Shown: positions 1-9,453, numbered from the stretch's first letter. The stretch is DNA of 64,000 bases from Streptomyces cyanogenus (GCF_017526105.1 NZ_CP071839.1:496001-560000); one strand, 5' to 3'. The notes: generated from the sequence alone by a model not told the origin. Made by a program: numbers and translations.

Positions 1-2655
1 CGCACGCTCGCCGCGCAGGTCTTCCTGCTGCAGGCACTGATCATGCTGCTGCTGGTCGCGGTGGCAGCCGCCGCCCTGGTCGTACAGGGGCGGTACGACG
101 CCGAACGCAGTGCGGAGGATCGTTCCCTCGCCGCGGCGGAGGCGTTCGCGCACGCGCCCGGAACGGCGCTCGCGCTCCGGTCGCCGCATCCGACGGCCCG
201 GCTCCAGGCGGCCACGGAACAGGCGCAGAAGGGTGCCCGCGTCGATTTCATCAGTGTCCTGGACAGACACGGTGTCCGGCTCGCCGACCCCGAAACCGGG
301 CTGATCGGCACGCAGGCCGAGGGCGTCGGCAGGGCCGCCGCGGGCGAGACGTTCACCGAGACGTTCCACGGCGAGCCCGGCGACGCCGTGCGGGCGGTCG
401 TACCCGTGACGGATGCCAGCAGGCGCGTGGTCGGCATGGTCACCGCCGGGATCCGGTACGCGAACGTCAGCCACGTGCTGAACCGGCAGCTGCCGATACT
501 GCTCGGCGCGGCGGCGGCGGCGCTCGTGCTGGCGACCGGTGGCGCGGCCCTGGTCAGCCGCCGCCTGCTGCGGCAGACCCACGGACTCGGCCCGGCCGAG
601 ATGACCCGGATGTACGAGCACCACGACGCCGTGCTGCACGCGGTGCGCGAGGGCGTGCTGATCGTCGACGGCGACGGGCGCGTACTGCTCGCCAACGACG
701 AGGCGCACCGGCTGCTGGACCTGCCGGAGGACGCCGACCAGCGGCGGGTGGGCGAGCTGGGGCTGGGGCCGCGGCTCGCGCGGCTGATGGATTCGCAGGA
801 GACCGCGACCGACGAGGTCATCCCGGCCGGGGACCGGCTGCTCGCGGTGAACATCCGGCCCACCGCCCCGTACGGCGGCGCTCAGGGGCTGGTGGCCACC
901 TTCCGGGACACCACGGAGCTGAGGGCCCTGTCCGGGCAGGCCGAGGTGGCGCGGGGCCGGCTGTCCTTCCTGTACGAGGCGGGCATGCGGATCGGCACCA
1001 CCCTCGACGTAAGGCGTACGGCGGAGGAGCTGACCGAGGTGGCGGTTCCCCGGCTGGCCGACTTCGTCACCGTGGAGCTCCTCGACTCCGTGCTGCACGG
1101 CCAGGAGCCCACGAGCGCCGTGCGTGAGATGCGCCGTACCGCGATGCGTGCCTCGCGGACGGGGCATCCCCTCCAGCCGGTGGGTGAGGTCATCCGGTTC
1201 GTCATGGCCGACACGCCGATGGCCTCGGCGCTGCGCCAGGGCAAGGCCGTCCTGGTGCCCGACCTGCACAACGCCCAGGACTGGCGGGCGCAGGACCCCG
1301 AGGGGGCGCTGCGGGCGCTGGACTACGGCATCCGCTCACTGATCACGGTGCCGCTGCGGGCGCGCGGGGTGGTCCTCGGCATGGTCAACTTCTGGCGTGG
1401 CACGGGCACTCCCCGGTTCGACGAGGAGGACGTCGCCGTGGCCGAGGAGCTGGTGGCCCGGGCCGCCGTGGCGATCGACAACGCGCGCCGGTACTCCCGC
1501 GAGCACGCCCTGGCCATGACGCTCCAGCGCAACCTGCTGCCGCGGGGCCTGCCGGAGCAGGACGCGCTGGAGATCGCCTCGCGCTATCTGCCGGCGCGTT
1601 CCGGCGTGGGCGGCGACTGGTTCGACGTCATTCCCCTGCCCGGGTTCCGGGTGGCGCTGGTCGTCGGTGACATCGTCGGGCACGGGTTGCAGGCGGCGGT
1701 GACCATGGGGCGGCTGCGCACGGCCGTGCTGAACTTCTCCTCGCTGGACCTGGCCCCCGACGAACTGCTCGGACACCTCGACGAGATGGTGACCCGGCTG
1801 GACACACACGGCGGGACCACCGACGACGACCGGGTACCGCTCACCGGCGCCACCTGCCTGTACGCCATCTACGATCCGGTCGGCGGGCACTGCACCCTCT
1901 CCCGGGCCGGGCACCTCGCCCCCGCCGTGGTGGACCCTCAGGGCGGGGTGGTCTTCCCCGACCTTCCCCTGTCGCCGCCCCTGGGGGTCGGCGGGCACCC
2001 CTTCGAGGCCGGGGAGCTGGACCTGCCCGAGGGCAGCCGGCTCGTGCTGTTCACCGACGGCCTGGTCGAGAACCACGGACGGGACATCGACGAGGGCCTG
2101 GAACTGCTCTCCTCGGCCATCGCCCACGCGGACCGGACACCGGAGGAGACCTGCCGCGCCCTGGTGGAGACGATGCTGCCCGGGCACCCCAGTGACGACG
2201 TGGCACTGCTGGTCGCCCGGACCCGGCTGCTCGCCCCCTCGTCCGTCGCGACCTGGGACGTCCCGTTCGACGCCGAGGCCGTGTCCCGGGTCCGCGGGGA
2301 AGTGAGCCGACGGCTCGCCGACTGGGGTCTGGAAGGCGTGGCCTTCGCCACGGAGCTGATCCTGAGCGAGCTCCTCACCAACGCGATCCGCTACGGTGCG
2401 CCGCCCGTACGGGTCAGGCTGCTGCTGGGCCGCACGCTGGTGTGCGAGGTGTCGGACGGCAGCAACACCTCGCCCCGGCTGCGCCGCGCGGCCACCACCG
2501 ACGAGGGAGGCCGCGGACTGTTCCTGGTCTCGCAGTTCGCGGACATGTGGGGCACCCGGTACGCCCCTCGGGGCAAGGTCATCTGGGCGGAGCAGAACCT
2601 GGAGAGCGCCCCGGAACCGGACGCGTCGGCCCTGTTCGACGTCATGGGTCTGTGA
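1..2655 (+). CDS. Membrane sensor SpoIIE-type PP2C phosphatase with PAS, GAF and ATPase domains (5' end cut)
   Basis: The frame is open from base 1, so the true start lies outside the window; the first visible Met is at 43. Visible order, numbered from that Met: a hydrophobic segment (1-17), an extracytoplasmic sensor of the single-Cache/DcuS kind, a second membrane segment (about 150-172), a PAS-like domain (about 190-300), GAF (about 305-480), a SpoIIE PP2C phosphatase (about 500-720; metal-binding motifs GGDWFD, GDIVGHG and FTDG, then SDD), and a HATPase_c domain like anti-sigma kinases (about 740-855; N-box ELLTNAIRYG). In streptomycetes such proteins act on anti-sigma/anti-anti-sigma switches. 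I infer that an external ligand controls phosphatase and kinase activity. No partner regulator is adjacent, so the target is unknown. Confidence 0.93.
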   Translation, partial: RTLAAQVFLLQALIMLLLVAVAAAALVVQGRYDAERSAEDRSLAAAEAFAHAPGTALALRSPHPTARLQAATEQAQKGARVDFISVLDRHGVRLADPETGLIGTQAEGVGRAAAGETFTETFHGEPGDAVRAVVPVTDASRRVVGMVTAGIRYANVSHVLNRQLPILLGAAAAALVLATGGAALVSRRLLRQTHGLGPAEMTRMYEHHDAVLHAVREGVLIVDGDGRVLLANDEAHRLLDLPEDADQRRVGELGLGPRLARLMDSQETATDEVIPAGDRLLAVNIRPTAPYGGAQGLVATFRDTTELRALSGQAEVARGRLSFLYEAGMRIGTTLDVRRTAEELTEVAVPRLADFVTVELLDSVLHGQEPTSAVREMRRTAMRASRTGHPLQPVGEVIRFVMADTPMASALRQGKAVLVPDLHNAQDWRAQDPEGALRALDYGIRSLITVPLRARGVVLGMVNFWRGTGTPRFDEEDVAVAEELVARAAVAIDNARRYSREHALAMTLQRNLLPRGLPEQDALEIASRYLPARSGVGGDWFDVIPLPGFRVALVVGDIVGHGLQAAVTMGRLRTAVLNFSSLDLAPDELLGHLDEMVTRLDTHGGTTDDDRVPLTGATCLYAIYDPVGGHCTLSRAGHLAPAVVDPQGGVVFPDLPLSPPLGVGGHPFEAGELDLPEGSRLVLFTDGLVENHGRDIDEGLELLSSAIAHADRTPEETCRALVETMLPGHPSDDVALLVARTRLLAPSSVATWDVPFDAEAVSRVRGEVSRRLADWGLEGVAFATELILSELLTNAIRYGAPPVRVRLLLGRTLVCEVSDGSNTSPRLRRAATTDEGGRGLFLVSQFADMWGTRYAPRGKVIWAEQNLESAPEPDASALFDVMGL

Positions 2656-2731
2656 CCGGCCGCCCTGCCGACGCACTCGGGGTGCGCGAGCCGGGCTGAG
2701 CCACCGGCGGGCTGCGGTACGGCCGTTGGTT

Positions 2732-2745
2732 CGGGAGCGCTCCAA
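2732..2745. promoter_or_regulatory. CebR-like operator, distal copy
   Basis: The core GGGAGCGCTCC is identical to the palindromic centre of the CebR box (TGGGAGCGCTCCCA), with one imperfect flank. It is the farthest of three copies upstream of the GH12 gene. CebR is the cellobiose-responsive LacI-type repressor of streptomycete cellulase genes. The role at this site is inferred from sequence match only. Confidence 0.6.
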
Positions 2746-2869
2746 AATCGCGGCCTCGCGCGCGGCCGCCGGCGCGACCTGCGACTTCGAAACCTCTTCG
2801 ACGCCCACGTCGCCGCCAGTCTTGTCAGGGACATGGACTGTCCCTACAGTCCCTGCCCAACGGAGGAAA

Positions 2870-2883
2870 TGGGAGCGCTCCCA
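2870..2883. promoter_or_regulatory. CebR operator, perfect 14-bp palindrome
   Basis: TGGGAGCGCTCCCA is a perfect match to the CebR box known from Streptomyces cellulase and cellobiose-uptake genes. It lies 59 bp before the GH12 start codon, where a bound repressor would block the promoter or early transcription. Release by cellobiose or other cello-oligosaccharides is expected from the family. Confidence 0.85.
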
Positions 2884-2895
2884 TCCACGCGCCTT

Positions 2896-2909
2896 CGGGA
2901 GCGCTCCCG
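2896..2909. promoter_or_regulatory. CebR-like operator, proximal copy
   Basis: CGGGAGCGCTCCCG is a perfect palindrome differing from the CebR box only at its outermost pair. Its centre is 26 bp (about 2.5 helical turns) from that of the perfect copy. The start codon of the GH12 gene follows 33 bp later. Confidence 0.75.
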
Positions 2910-2941
2910 GACTCCCCCCACCGTCATGTGAGAGGACCCGC

Positions 2942-4060
2942 ATGCGACCGTCCAAGCACCATGTCCGTGGAAGGCGCGGCCTGTTGGGCGCGCTGCTCAC
3001 CGCACTCGCCGCCGTGGCGGCGCTGCTCGGCGTCGCTCCGGCGGCGCAGGCCGACACCACGATCTGCGAACAGTACGGGTCGACGACGATCCAGGGCCGC
3101 TACGTCGTCCAGAACAACCGCTGGGGCACCGGCGAACCCCAGTGCATCACCGCCACCGACTCCGGATTCCGCGTCATCCGGGCGGACGGCTCGGTGCCGA
3201 CGAACGGCGCGCCGAAGTCCTACCCGTCCGTCTTCAACGGCTGCCACTACACCAACTGTTCACCCGGCACCAGGCTTCCGGCCCGGCTCGGCACCATCTC
3301 CAGCGCGCCGACGAGCATCTCGTACATCTACGTGAGCAACGCGGTGTACGACGCCGCGTACGACATCTGGCTGGACCCCACGCCCCGTACCGACGGCGTC
3401 AACCGGACCGAGATCATGATCTGGTTCACCAAGGTGGGCCCCGTCCAGCCCGTGGGCTCGCAGGTCGGCACCGCCACCGTGGCCGGACGCCCGTGGCAGG
3501 TGTGGTCCGGCAACAACGGCTCCAACGACGTCCTGTCCTTCGTCGCACCGTCGGCGATCAACAGCTGGGGCTTCGACGTCATGGACTTCGTGCGGCAGGC
3601 CGTTTCCCGGGGGCTGGCGCAGGACAGCTGGTACCTGACCAGTGTGCAGGCCGGGTTCGAGCCCTGGCAGAACGGCGCCGGTCTCGCCGTGACCTCGTTC
3701 TCCTCCACGGTCGAGACCGGCAGCGGCGGCTCCGGGGGCCCGGCGGCCTGCAAGGTGGCGTACGGGACGAACGCCTGGCAGGGCGGTTTCAGCGCCGACG
3801 TCACCGTCACCAACACCGGCTCCTCCCCCGTCAACGGCTGGAAGCTGGCCTTCGCGCTGCCTGCGGGGCAGCAGATCGGCAATGCCTGGGGCGCCGGCGT
3901 GACGCCGTCCACCGGGGCGGTCACGGCGGGCAATCTCGCCTACAACGCGCAGATCGCGCCCGGTGGCCAGGTGTCCTTCGGCTTCCAGGGCACCTACGGC
4001 GGCGCCTTCGCCAAGCCGTCCGGTTTCAGCCTGAACGGCAGTGCCTGCGCCACCGCGTGA
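2942..4060 (+). CDS. celB: Secreted GH12 endo-1,4-beta-glucanase with C-terminal CBM2 (CelB type)
   Basis: A 372-aa secreted cellulase. A Sec-type signal peptide (1-37, cleavage after AQA) is followed by a GH12 catalytic domain (about 38-255), a Gly/Ser linker, and a family 2 cellulose-binding module (about 270-372, bracketed by Cys). The expected catalytic glutamates are E157 in the TEIMIW motif (nucleophile) and E240 in AGFEPW (acid/base). It cleaves internal beta-1,4 bonds of cellulose outside the cell. ATG 2942 follows GAGAGGA at sensible spacing, and a reading frame extending further upstream is not needed. CebR boxes at 2732, 2870 and 2896 imply repression lifted by cellobiose. It is followed by a GH6 enzyme and a LPMO, the same kind of set as the S. 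coelicolor celB/celS2 locus. Confidence 0.93.
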   Translation: MRPSKHHVRGRRGLLGALLTALAAVAALLGVAPAAQADTTICEQYGSTTIQGRYVVQNNRWGTGEPQCITATDSGFRVIRADGSVPTNGAPKSYPSVFNGCHYTNCSPGTRLPARLGTISSAPTSISYIYVSNAVYDAAYDIWLDPTPRTDGVNRTEIMIWFTKVGPVQPVGSQVGTATVAGRPWQVWSGNNGSNDVLSFVAPSAINSWGFDVMDFVRQAVSRGLAQDSWYLTSVQAGFEPWQNGAGLAVTSFSSTVETGSGGSGGPAACKVAYGTNAWQGGFSADVTVTNTGSSPVNGWKLAFALPAGQQIGNAWGAGVTPSTGAVTAGNLAYNAQIAPGGQVSFGFQGTYGGAFAKPSGFSLNGSACATA

Positions 4061-4074
4061 CCCACCCACCCGCT

Positions 4075-4117
4075 CCGGGACCCGCTCGTCCCGCCCCGCC
4101 GCCCGGGCGGGTCCCGG
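4075..4117 (+). terminator. Hairpin after GH12 gene
   Basis: Perfect 11-bp inverted repeat (arms 4075-4085 and 4107-4117) starting 14 bp after the stop codon, without a clear T-run. It may terminate or stabilise the GH12 message, so the GH6 gene 177 bp further on may need its own promoter or depend on readthrough. Confidence 0.5.
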
Positions 4118-4237
4118 CTCCACCGGCTTCACCGCGGACGGCACCGCCGGCACACCCGCACCGCACTGCGCCGGCACCTGAACGCACCGGCCCGGCCGTA
4201 CAGCGCGCCCTGACACCCGCACGCACGAGGAGGGCAC

Positions 4238-5710
4238 ATGACACACCCCATCCGCCGGACGCCCACGCCCCGCCCGGGGCCGGACCGGCGACGGCGACGG
4301 CGCCGGCGCCGGGCCGCCTCGCTGGGAGCGGCGCTCACCGCCCTGGCGCTCGGCCTGGCAGGGCAGCTCACCGGCCACCCGGCGGCCGCCGCGGAGAATC
4401 ACGTCGACAACCCGTTCGCCGGCGCCTCGTTCTACGTCAACCCCGACTACACCGACCGCGTCGGCACCACGGTGGCACGGACCGGGGACCCCGGGCTCAG
4501 GGCGAGGATGCGGAAAGTGGGCCGCTATCCCACCGCCGTGTGGCTCGACCGGATCGCTGCCGTCGGCGGCGCCGACCCCAGCCGCAAGAGCCTCGCCGAC
4601 CACCTCGACCTGGCCCTCGCCCAGAAGCGGCGCGGACAGCCGATCACCGCGACCTTCGTGGTGTACGACCTGCCCGGGCGGGACTGCGCGGCCCTCGCCT
4701 CCAACGGTGAACTCCCGCTCACACAGGCCGGTCTCGACCGCTACGAGCACGAGTACATCGACGCCATCGCGAACGTCTTCAAGAAGCGGAAGTACCGCGG
4801 CATCCGCATCACGACGGTGATCGAACCGGACAGCCTGCCCAACCTGGCGACGAACACCTCCGCCCCGGAGTGCGCCCAGGCCAAGAGCAGCGGGATCTAC
4901 GTCAAGGGCATCCAGTACGCCCTGGACCAGCTGCACGCGCTGCCCAACGTCTACACGTACCTGGACTTCGCGAACTCCGGCTGGCTCGGCTGGGACGGCA
5001 ACCTGGCCCAGAGCGTGCAGTTGTACACGGACGTCGCCCGGGGCACCAGCGCCGGGCTGTCCGGCGTCGACGGGCTGGTCACCAACGTCTCCAACTACAT
5101 GCCCCTGGAAGAGCCCTTCCTGACCGACCCGGACAGGACCGTCGGCGGGAACCCGGTCAAGTCCTCGACGTTCTACGAGTGGAACGCCGACTTCGACGAG
5201 TCGGACTTCACCGGGAACGTTCACCGGGCGCTCGTCGCGGCCGGCTGGCCCGCGTCGACCGGCATGGTCGTCGACACCTCCCGCAACGGCTGGGGCGGCC
5301 CCGGGCGTCCCACGGCGGAGAGCACCAGCCCCGTCCTGGACACCTACGTCACCGAGTCCCGCGTCGACCGCCGGACCTACCGGGGCCTGTGGTGCAACGT
5401 CAGTGGCGCCGGACTGGGGCGCCCGCCGCAGGCCGCGCCCTCCGGCCATCCCGACTCCCACCTCGACGCGTTCCTGTGGGTGAAGCCGCCGGGCGAGTCG
5501 GACGGCGCGAGCACCGACGTCCCCGACGACGAGGGCAAGGGCCCGGACCCCATGTGCGATCCGGACTACGCCCCGCCGGGCGCGGGCGGCAACAGGACCG
5601 GCGCGCTGCCCGGCGCCCCGCCGGCCGGGCAGTGGTTCGCCGAGCAGTTCGCGATGCTGGTGAAGAACGCCTACCCGCCGGTGCGCCCGGGCGGCGGCAC
5701 CGGGCTCTGA
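4238..5710 (+). CDS. Secreted GH6 cellulase (cellobiohydrolase/endoglucanase)
   Basis: A 490-aa protein. The N-terminus holds a run of nine arginines (17-25), then a hydrophobic segment and an AAAA-type cleavage region near 52, so it is exported; the RR-AASLG pattern might use Tat. The mature part is a GH6 domain. The GRDC motif (D149) and the EPDSLPNL motif carry the two key aspartates of the family, and the C-terminal active-site segment LWVKPPGESDG is present. There is no carbohydrate-binding module. GH6 enzymes release cellobiose from the non-reducing end or cut internally with inversion. The start ATG has a good ribosome site (GAGGAGGG). It lies between the GH12 and LPMO genes and probably works with both on crystalline cellulose. 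Confidence 0.92.
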   Translation: MTHPIRRTPTPRPGPDRRRRRRRRRAASLGAALTALALGLAGQLTGHPAAAAENHVDNPFAGASFYVNPDYTDRVGTTVARTGDPGLRARMRKVGRYPTAVWLDRIAAVGGADPSRKSLADHLDLALAQKRRGQPITATFVVYDLPGRDCAALASNGELPLTQAGLDRYEHEYIDAIANVFKKRKYRGIRITTVIEPDSLPNLATNTSAPECAQAKSSGIYVKGIQYALDQLHALPNVYTYLDFANSGWLGWDGNLAQSVQLYTDVARGTSAGLSGVDGLVTNVSNYMPLEEPFLTDPDRTVGGNPVKSSTFYEWNADFDESDFTGNVHRALVAAGWPASTGMVVDTSRNGWGGPGRPTAESTSPVLDTYVTESRVDRRTYRGLWCNVSGAGLGRPPQAAPSGHPDSHLDAFLWVKPPGESDGASTDVPDDEGKGPDPMCDPDYAPPGAGGNRTGALPGAPPAGQWFAEQFAMLVKNAYPPVRPGGGTGL

Positions 5711-5916
5711 TACGACCGCGCGGCGCCGGGCCGGACTTCGGCGCGTCCGACGACGACCACGCCACAACAGTGCGCGACCGGCACCGGCACCCGTACCGGC
5801 ACCGACAGCCGGCACCGGCCCCACGTACACCGATGCCTCGGCGGCCCCCGCCTGCCTCGTCACGGCGGCCGCCCGGGGCGCACCGCACGCCTGATGCGAA
5901 CCGAAAGGAGCGGATC

Positions 5917-6999
5917 GTGGCTCGACGCAACAGACTGACGTCGGCGGCAGCGGCCCTGTCGACGCTGCTCGCGGCGCTCGCCCTGACCCTGCTGGGGCAG
6001 AGCAGCGCGCGGGCTCACGGGGTGGCCATGCTGCCCGGATCCCGTACCTACCTGTGCTATCTGGACGCGCGCACGACGACCGGCGGGCTGGACCCGACCA
6101 ACCCGGCGTGCCGGGACGCGCTGGCCGAGAGCGGTGCGACGGCGCTGTACAACTGGTTCGCCGTGCTCGACTCCCACGCCGGCGGCCGGGGCGCCGGTTA
6201 CGTCCCGGACGGCACCCTGTGCAGTGCGGGCGACCGGTCCCCGTACGACTTCCGCGCCTACAACGCGGCCCGCCCGGACTGGCCGCGGACCCATCTGACC
6301 AGCGGGGCGACGATCCAGGCCCAGTACAGCAACTGGGCGGCGCACCCGGGTGACTTCCGGGTCTACGTCACCCGGCAGGGCTGGTCACCGGCCTCCGCCC
6401 TGCGCTGGGCCGACCTGGACCTGATCCAGACCGTCACCGATCCGCCGCAGCAGGGGTCGCCGGGCACCGACGGCGGCCACTACCACTGGGACCTGAAACT
6501 CCCCTCCGGGCGGTCGGGTGACGCCCTGCTCTTCATCCAGTGGGTCCGCTCGGACAGCCAGGAGAACTTCTTCTCCTGCTCCGACATCGTCTTCGACGGC
6601 GGCCACGGCGAGGTCACGGGCATCCGCGGCTCCGGCGGCACGCCGACGCCCACACCGACGCCCACGCCGCCGGACACCGGTTCCTGCATGGCCACCTACT
6701 CCGTGGTGAACTCCTGGAACGGCGGCTTCCAGGCCTCCGTCGAGGTCATGAACCACGGCACGGCACCGCTCGACGGCTGGTCCGTGGCCTGGCGGCCCGG
6801 GGCGGGCACCAGGATCAGCAGCCTGTGGAACGGCACGCGGTCGACCGCCGCCGACGGGACGGTCACGGTCCGCAACGTGGACCACAACCGGGTCGTACCC
6901 GCCGACGGCAGCGTCACCTTCGGCTTCACCGCCACCTCGACCGGCAACGACGTCCCCGCCGGTCCGATCGGCTGCGTCACGGCACAGGGCACCAGCTGA
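5917..6999 (+). CDS. celS2: AA10 lytic polysaccharide monooxygenase with CBM2 (CelS2 type)
   Basis: A 360-aa copper monooxygenase starting at GTG 5917 behind AAAGGAG. The signal peptide ends ARA|H, so H34 becomes the mature N-terminus, the first ligand of the copper histidine brace. The second histidine is expected in NWAAHPGDF. The AA10 domain runs to about residue 230, followed by a Thr-Pro repeat linker and a CBM2 (about 250-360). The catalytic part closely resembles the S. coelicolor cellulose-active C1-oxidising enzyme as I remember it. It oxidatively cleaves crystalline cellulose and would create chain ends for the adjacent GH6 and GH12 enzymes. No CebR box is visible directly upstream. 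Confidence 0.93.
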   Translation: MARRNRLTSAAAALSTLLAALALTLLGQSSARAHGVAMLPGSRTYLCYLDARTTTGGLDPTNPACRDALAESGATALYNWFAVLDSHAGGRGAGYVPDGTLCSAGDRSPYDFRAYNAARPDWPRTHLTSGATIQAQYSNWAAHPGDFRVYVTRQGWSPASALRWADLDLIQTVTDPPQQGSPGTDGGHYHWDLKLPSGRSGDALLFIQWVRSDSQENFFSCSDIVFDGGHGEVTGIRGSGGTPTPTPTPTPPDTGSCMATYSVVNSWNGGFQASVEVMNHGTAPLDGWSVAWRPGAGTRISSLWNGTRSTAADGTVTVRNVDHNRVVPADGSVTFGFTATSTGNDVPAGPIGCVTAQGTS

Positions 7000-7010
7000 C
7001 GCGACACCGG

Positions 7011-7051
7011 CCGCACCGCCTCCCCGGCCCGCTTCCGGGGAGACGGTGCGG
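7011..7051 (+). terminator. Strong hairpin after LPMO gene
   Basis: A nested inverted repeat: outer arms CCGCACCG/CGGTGCGG (7011-7018, 7044-7051) and inner arms CCCCGG/CCGGGG (7022-7027, 7035-7040). It begins 12 bp after the stop codon and closes the cellulase region. There is no T-run, as is common in streptomycetes. Confidence 0.7.
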
Positions 7052-7230
7052 TGCCGCGGGTGAGGGCGGCGCGCATCGCCTTGCTTCGGGGCATCGGACC
7101 GCTGGTCCGGTGTGTCGTCGACTGACGTCCAGCGGGCACGGCTGCGCACCGGCCCGGGCTCGGTCACCGGCAACTCGGCCTGCGCCCGGTCGGGCGGTCG
7201 GCGCAGTCGCTCGGCCGGCGCGGCGGGGGG

Positions 7231-9396
7231 TCACGCCTGGGTGGAGCGGTCCGGTGGGCGCGCGATCCGGGTCAGGTCGGTCATGAGGGAGTTCAGCCAG
7301 GCCACGGTCGCGTAGTAGCGCCGCGGGGCGTCGGCCGGCTCGGTGGTGAAACCGGCGAGGGCCGGGTCGATGAGCGACGTCGCCGCGGCCGGGGTGTCGT
7401 CTCCCGGGTCCAGTGCCGCCGAGACCAGCAGCATCCGTCCCGCCACCCGCTCCCCGAGCACGCCGGCCGACTCGGCGGCCGCCGGGCCGAGCGAGGTGCA
7501 CGGCGGCTCCAGCAGCCGGGCCGACCCCCAGAGGGTGTGATGCCCGGCGATCAGCGTCGCCTGCCAGTCGACCGCGGGCGGCTGCGGCCCGCGCCCCCTG
7601 CCCCCGAGGGGCGTCGGTTCGCTCTGCAACTGGGCGTACGCGGACTCGGCGAGGACGACGGCCCGTTCCAGCGACCGGTGCCCCGGCACGCCGGTCGGCA
7701 CGGCCGTGGCGCCGCCCGCCACCGAGGCACTGGTCGCCACCACGATCTCCGCGGCCCTGCGCAGGAGGTCCGCCGCCGCGTGGCGCAGCTCGTCATGGGC
7801 GCCCCGGGGCCAGGCCAGCACCCCGAAGACGGCGCCGATCGCACTGCCGACCAGCACGTCCAGCATCCTGACCTCCGCCAGCCGCCACGTCGGCTGCGCC
7901 AGCTGCGCGAACACCAGCGCGACGAGCACGGTGAACAGTCCCTGCGCCCATCCCACGCCCCGGACCGGTCCCAGGGTGAAGGCGCACAGCATCCACACCG
8001 GCAGCAGGACGGCGTACACGGCGGTGTCGGACCCGACCAGGAGCAGTACTCCCGCGCTGACCAGGGCCCCGGCCAGGGTGCCCGCGAGCGCCAGGCGGAT
8101 GGTGCTCCAGGTCTCGCCCAGCGTGGTCCGGGTGAGGGTCAGCGTCGCCAGCATCGCCCAGAAGCCGTGCGGCAGCGTGTCCACCCCGGCCACCAGCCGG
8201 ACGGCCGTCAGGGCCAGCGCCATGCGCACCGCGTTCTGGAAGAACACCGACCGGCGTCCGGCGTGGCCGATCGCCCGGTGCCACCACAGCAGCGGGGCGG
8301 GGACCGTCGCGTACCAGAAGCGGCCGGGCGGCAGCTCGACCGTGGCGTGCTTGCCCCGCACCGCCAGATCGGCCGCCGCGCCCATCACCAGCGCCGCGTC
8401 GGCTACCTCCAGCACGGCCGCGTGGCAGCGCAGCACCGCGGGTGGGAGACTGCCGCCGGAAGGCGGCCCGGCGGAGACGGCGGACAGGCGGGCGCGGGCC
8501 TCGACCAGCTCCCGCTGCCGGGCCGCGGGGGACGCCTGCGCTCGTAGGCAGGCCGCGGTCGCCCCGGCCAGCCGCCCCACCGCCCGCAGTACGTCGGTCA
8601 CGTCGGGTGCCGTGTCGTTCCCCCGTACGGCGGGCAGCTGCACGAGTCTGCCGAGCAGGGTGCGGACGGCCAGGCCGGTGTGGGTGAGGGCGCGATCCCG
8701 CGCCCCGGGCCCGGCCGGGCGCTCCGCCTCCGGCACGTTGAGCGGCCGCAGGGCCTGGCCCGCCTCCTGCGCGGCCCGGACGTCGGCGTCGCCCAGGGCA
8801 GCGGGGGCGCCGGCGAGCCGCGCCGCCCACCCCTCGGCGACCATGGCCGCGCGGGCGGTCCGCTCGCGGTAGGGCACGGGAGCCGGCTCACGGAAGAGCA
8901 GCGCCTCGGCCGCGGCGAACAGGACCAAGCCCGTGGTCGTGCCGATCAGCCGGTCGCCGAGCGAGCCGGGGTCGTACGGCGGGAAGGACGGCAGGATGTA
9001 GAGGAGTTGCAGGCCCGGCGCCGTCCCCGCCCAGCGCGGTCCGCCAACGGCGGAGAAGGCCAGCGTGAAGCCGATCACCAGCATGCCGGCGACCGCGCTC
9101 CACGTCCGCACCGACAGACAGGTGCCGACGGCCACCAGCGCCCAGCACACCGGAAGCAGGCGCGACATGAACGCCGCGCGCTGCCGGCCGGTACCGGGGA
9201 TCCTGGACAGTCCGCCCAGGGCCACCACGGTGAACAGCGCGTAGGTGGCGGCCACCGGTCGGTCCAGGCCGTAGCGGAAGAGGTAGAAGCCGGCCGCCGC
9301 GACCACGGTCACGCGCAGCGCACGGCGGCCAGAGGCGGCGTAGGCCGCCGGCAGCCGGGCACCTCGGAGACCCCACACCCCTACAGAATCACCCAC
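7231..9396 (-). CDS. FUSC-family (aromatic-compound exporter-like) membrane protein
   Basis: A 721-aa protein of the FUSC/YccC type: two hydrophobic blocks (roughly 25-165 and 385-520), each followed by a long soluble part. The family includes fusaric-acid resistance and aromatic-acid efflux proteins; the substrate here is unknown. The start GTG 9396 has only a weak ribosome site. A promoter with -35 TTGCCG (9515-9510) and -10 TATAAG (9492-9487) is visible on this strand with an ideal 17-bp spacer. The -35 falls inside the RAE-like palindrome that also serves helR. The 5' leader would begin with a perfect hairpin followed by a U-rich run (9454-9478). I infer possible induction by rifamycins, unlike a standard housekeeping FUSC gene. 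Confidence 0.88.
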   Translation of the reverse strand: MGDSVGVWGLRGARLPAAYAASGRRALRVTVVAAAGFYLFRYGLDRPVAATYALFTVVALGGLSRIPGTGRQRAAFMSRLLPVCWALVAVGTCLSVRTWSAVAGMLVIGFTLAFSAVGGPRWAGTAPGLQLLYILPSFPPYDPGSLGDRLIGTTTGLVLFAAAEALLFREPAPVPYRERTARAAMVAEGWAARLAGAPAALGDADVRAAQEAGQALRPLNVPEAERPAGPGARDRALTHTGLAVRTLLGRLVQLPAVRGNDTAPDVTDVLRAVGRLAGATAACLRAQASPAARQRELVEARARLSAVSAGPPSGGSLPPAVLRCHAAVLEVADAALVMGAAADLAVRGKHATVELPPGRFWYATVPAPLLWWHRAIGHAGRRSVFFQNAVRMALALTAVRLVAGVDTLPHGFWAMLATLTLTRTTLGETWSTIRLALAGTLAGALVSAGVLLLVGSDTAVYAVLLPVWMLCAFTLGPVRGVGWAQGLFTVLVALVFAQLAQPTWRLAEVRMLDVLVGSAIGAVFGVLAWPRGAHDELRHAAADLLRRAAEIVVATSASVAGGATAVPTGVPGHRSLERAVVLAESAYAQLQSEPTPLGGRGRGPQPPAVDWQATLIAGHHTLWGSARLLEPPCTSLGPAAAESAGVLGERVAGRMLLVSAALDPGDDTPAAATSLIDPALAGFTTEPADAPRRYYATVAWLNSLMTDLTRIARPPDRSTQA

Positions 9397-9453
9397 GCCC
9401 GCAGGTCCGGCACCTTGCCGATCGGGCGGGGGGATCGGAGCAGAAAGAACAAA

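Noticed and set aside
1336..3060. Long minus-strand frame over the PP2C gene and the CebR boxes
   Set aside because: Composition is that of an antisense shadow, with no recognisable domain and poor codon pattern.
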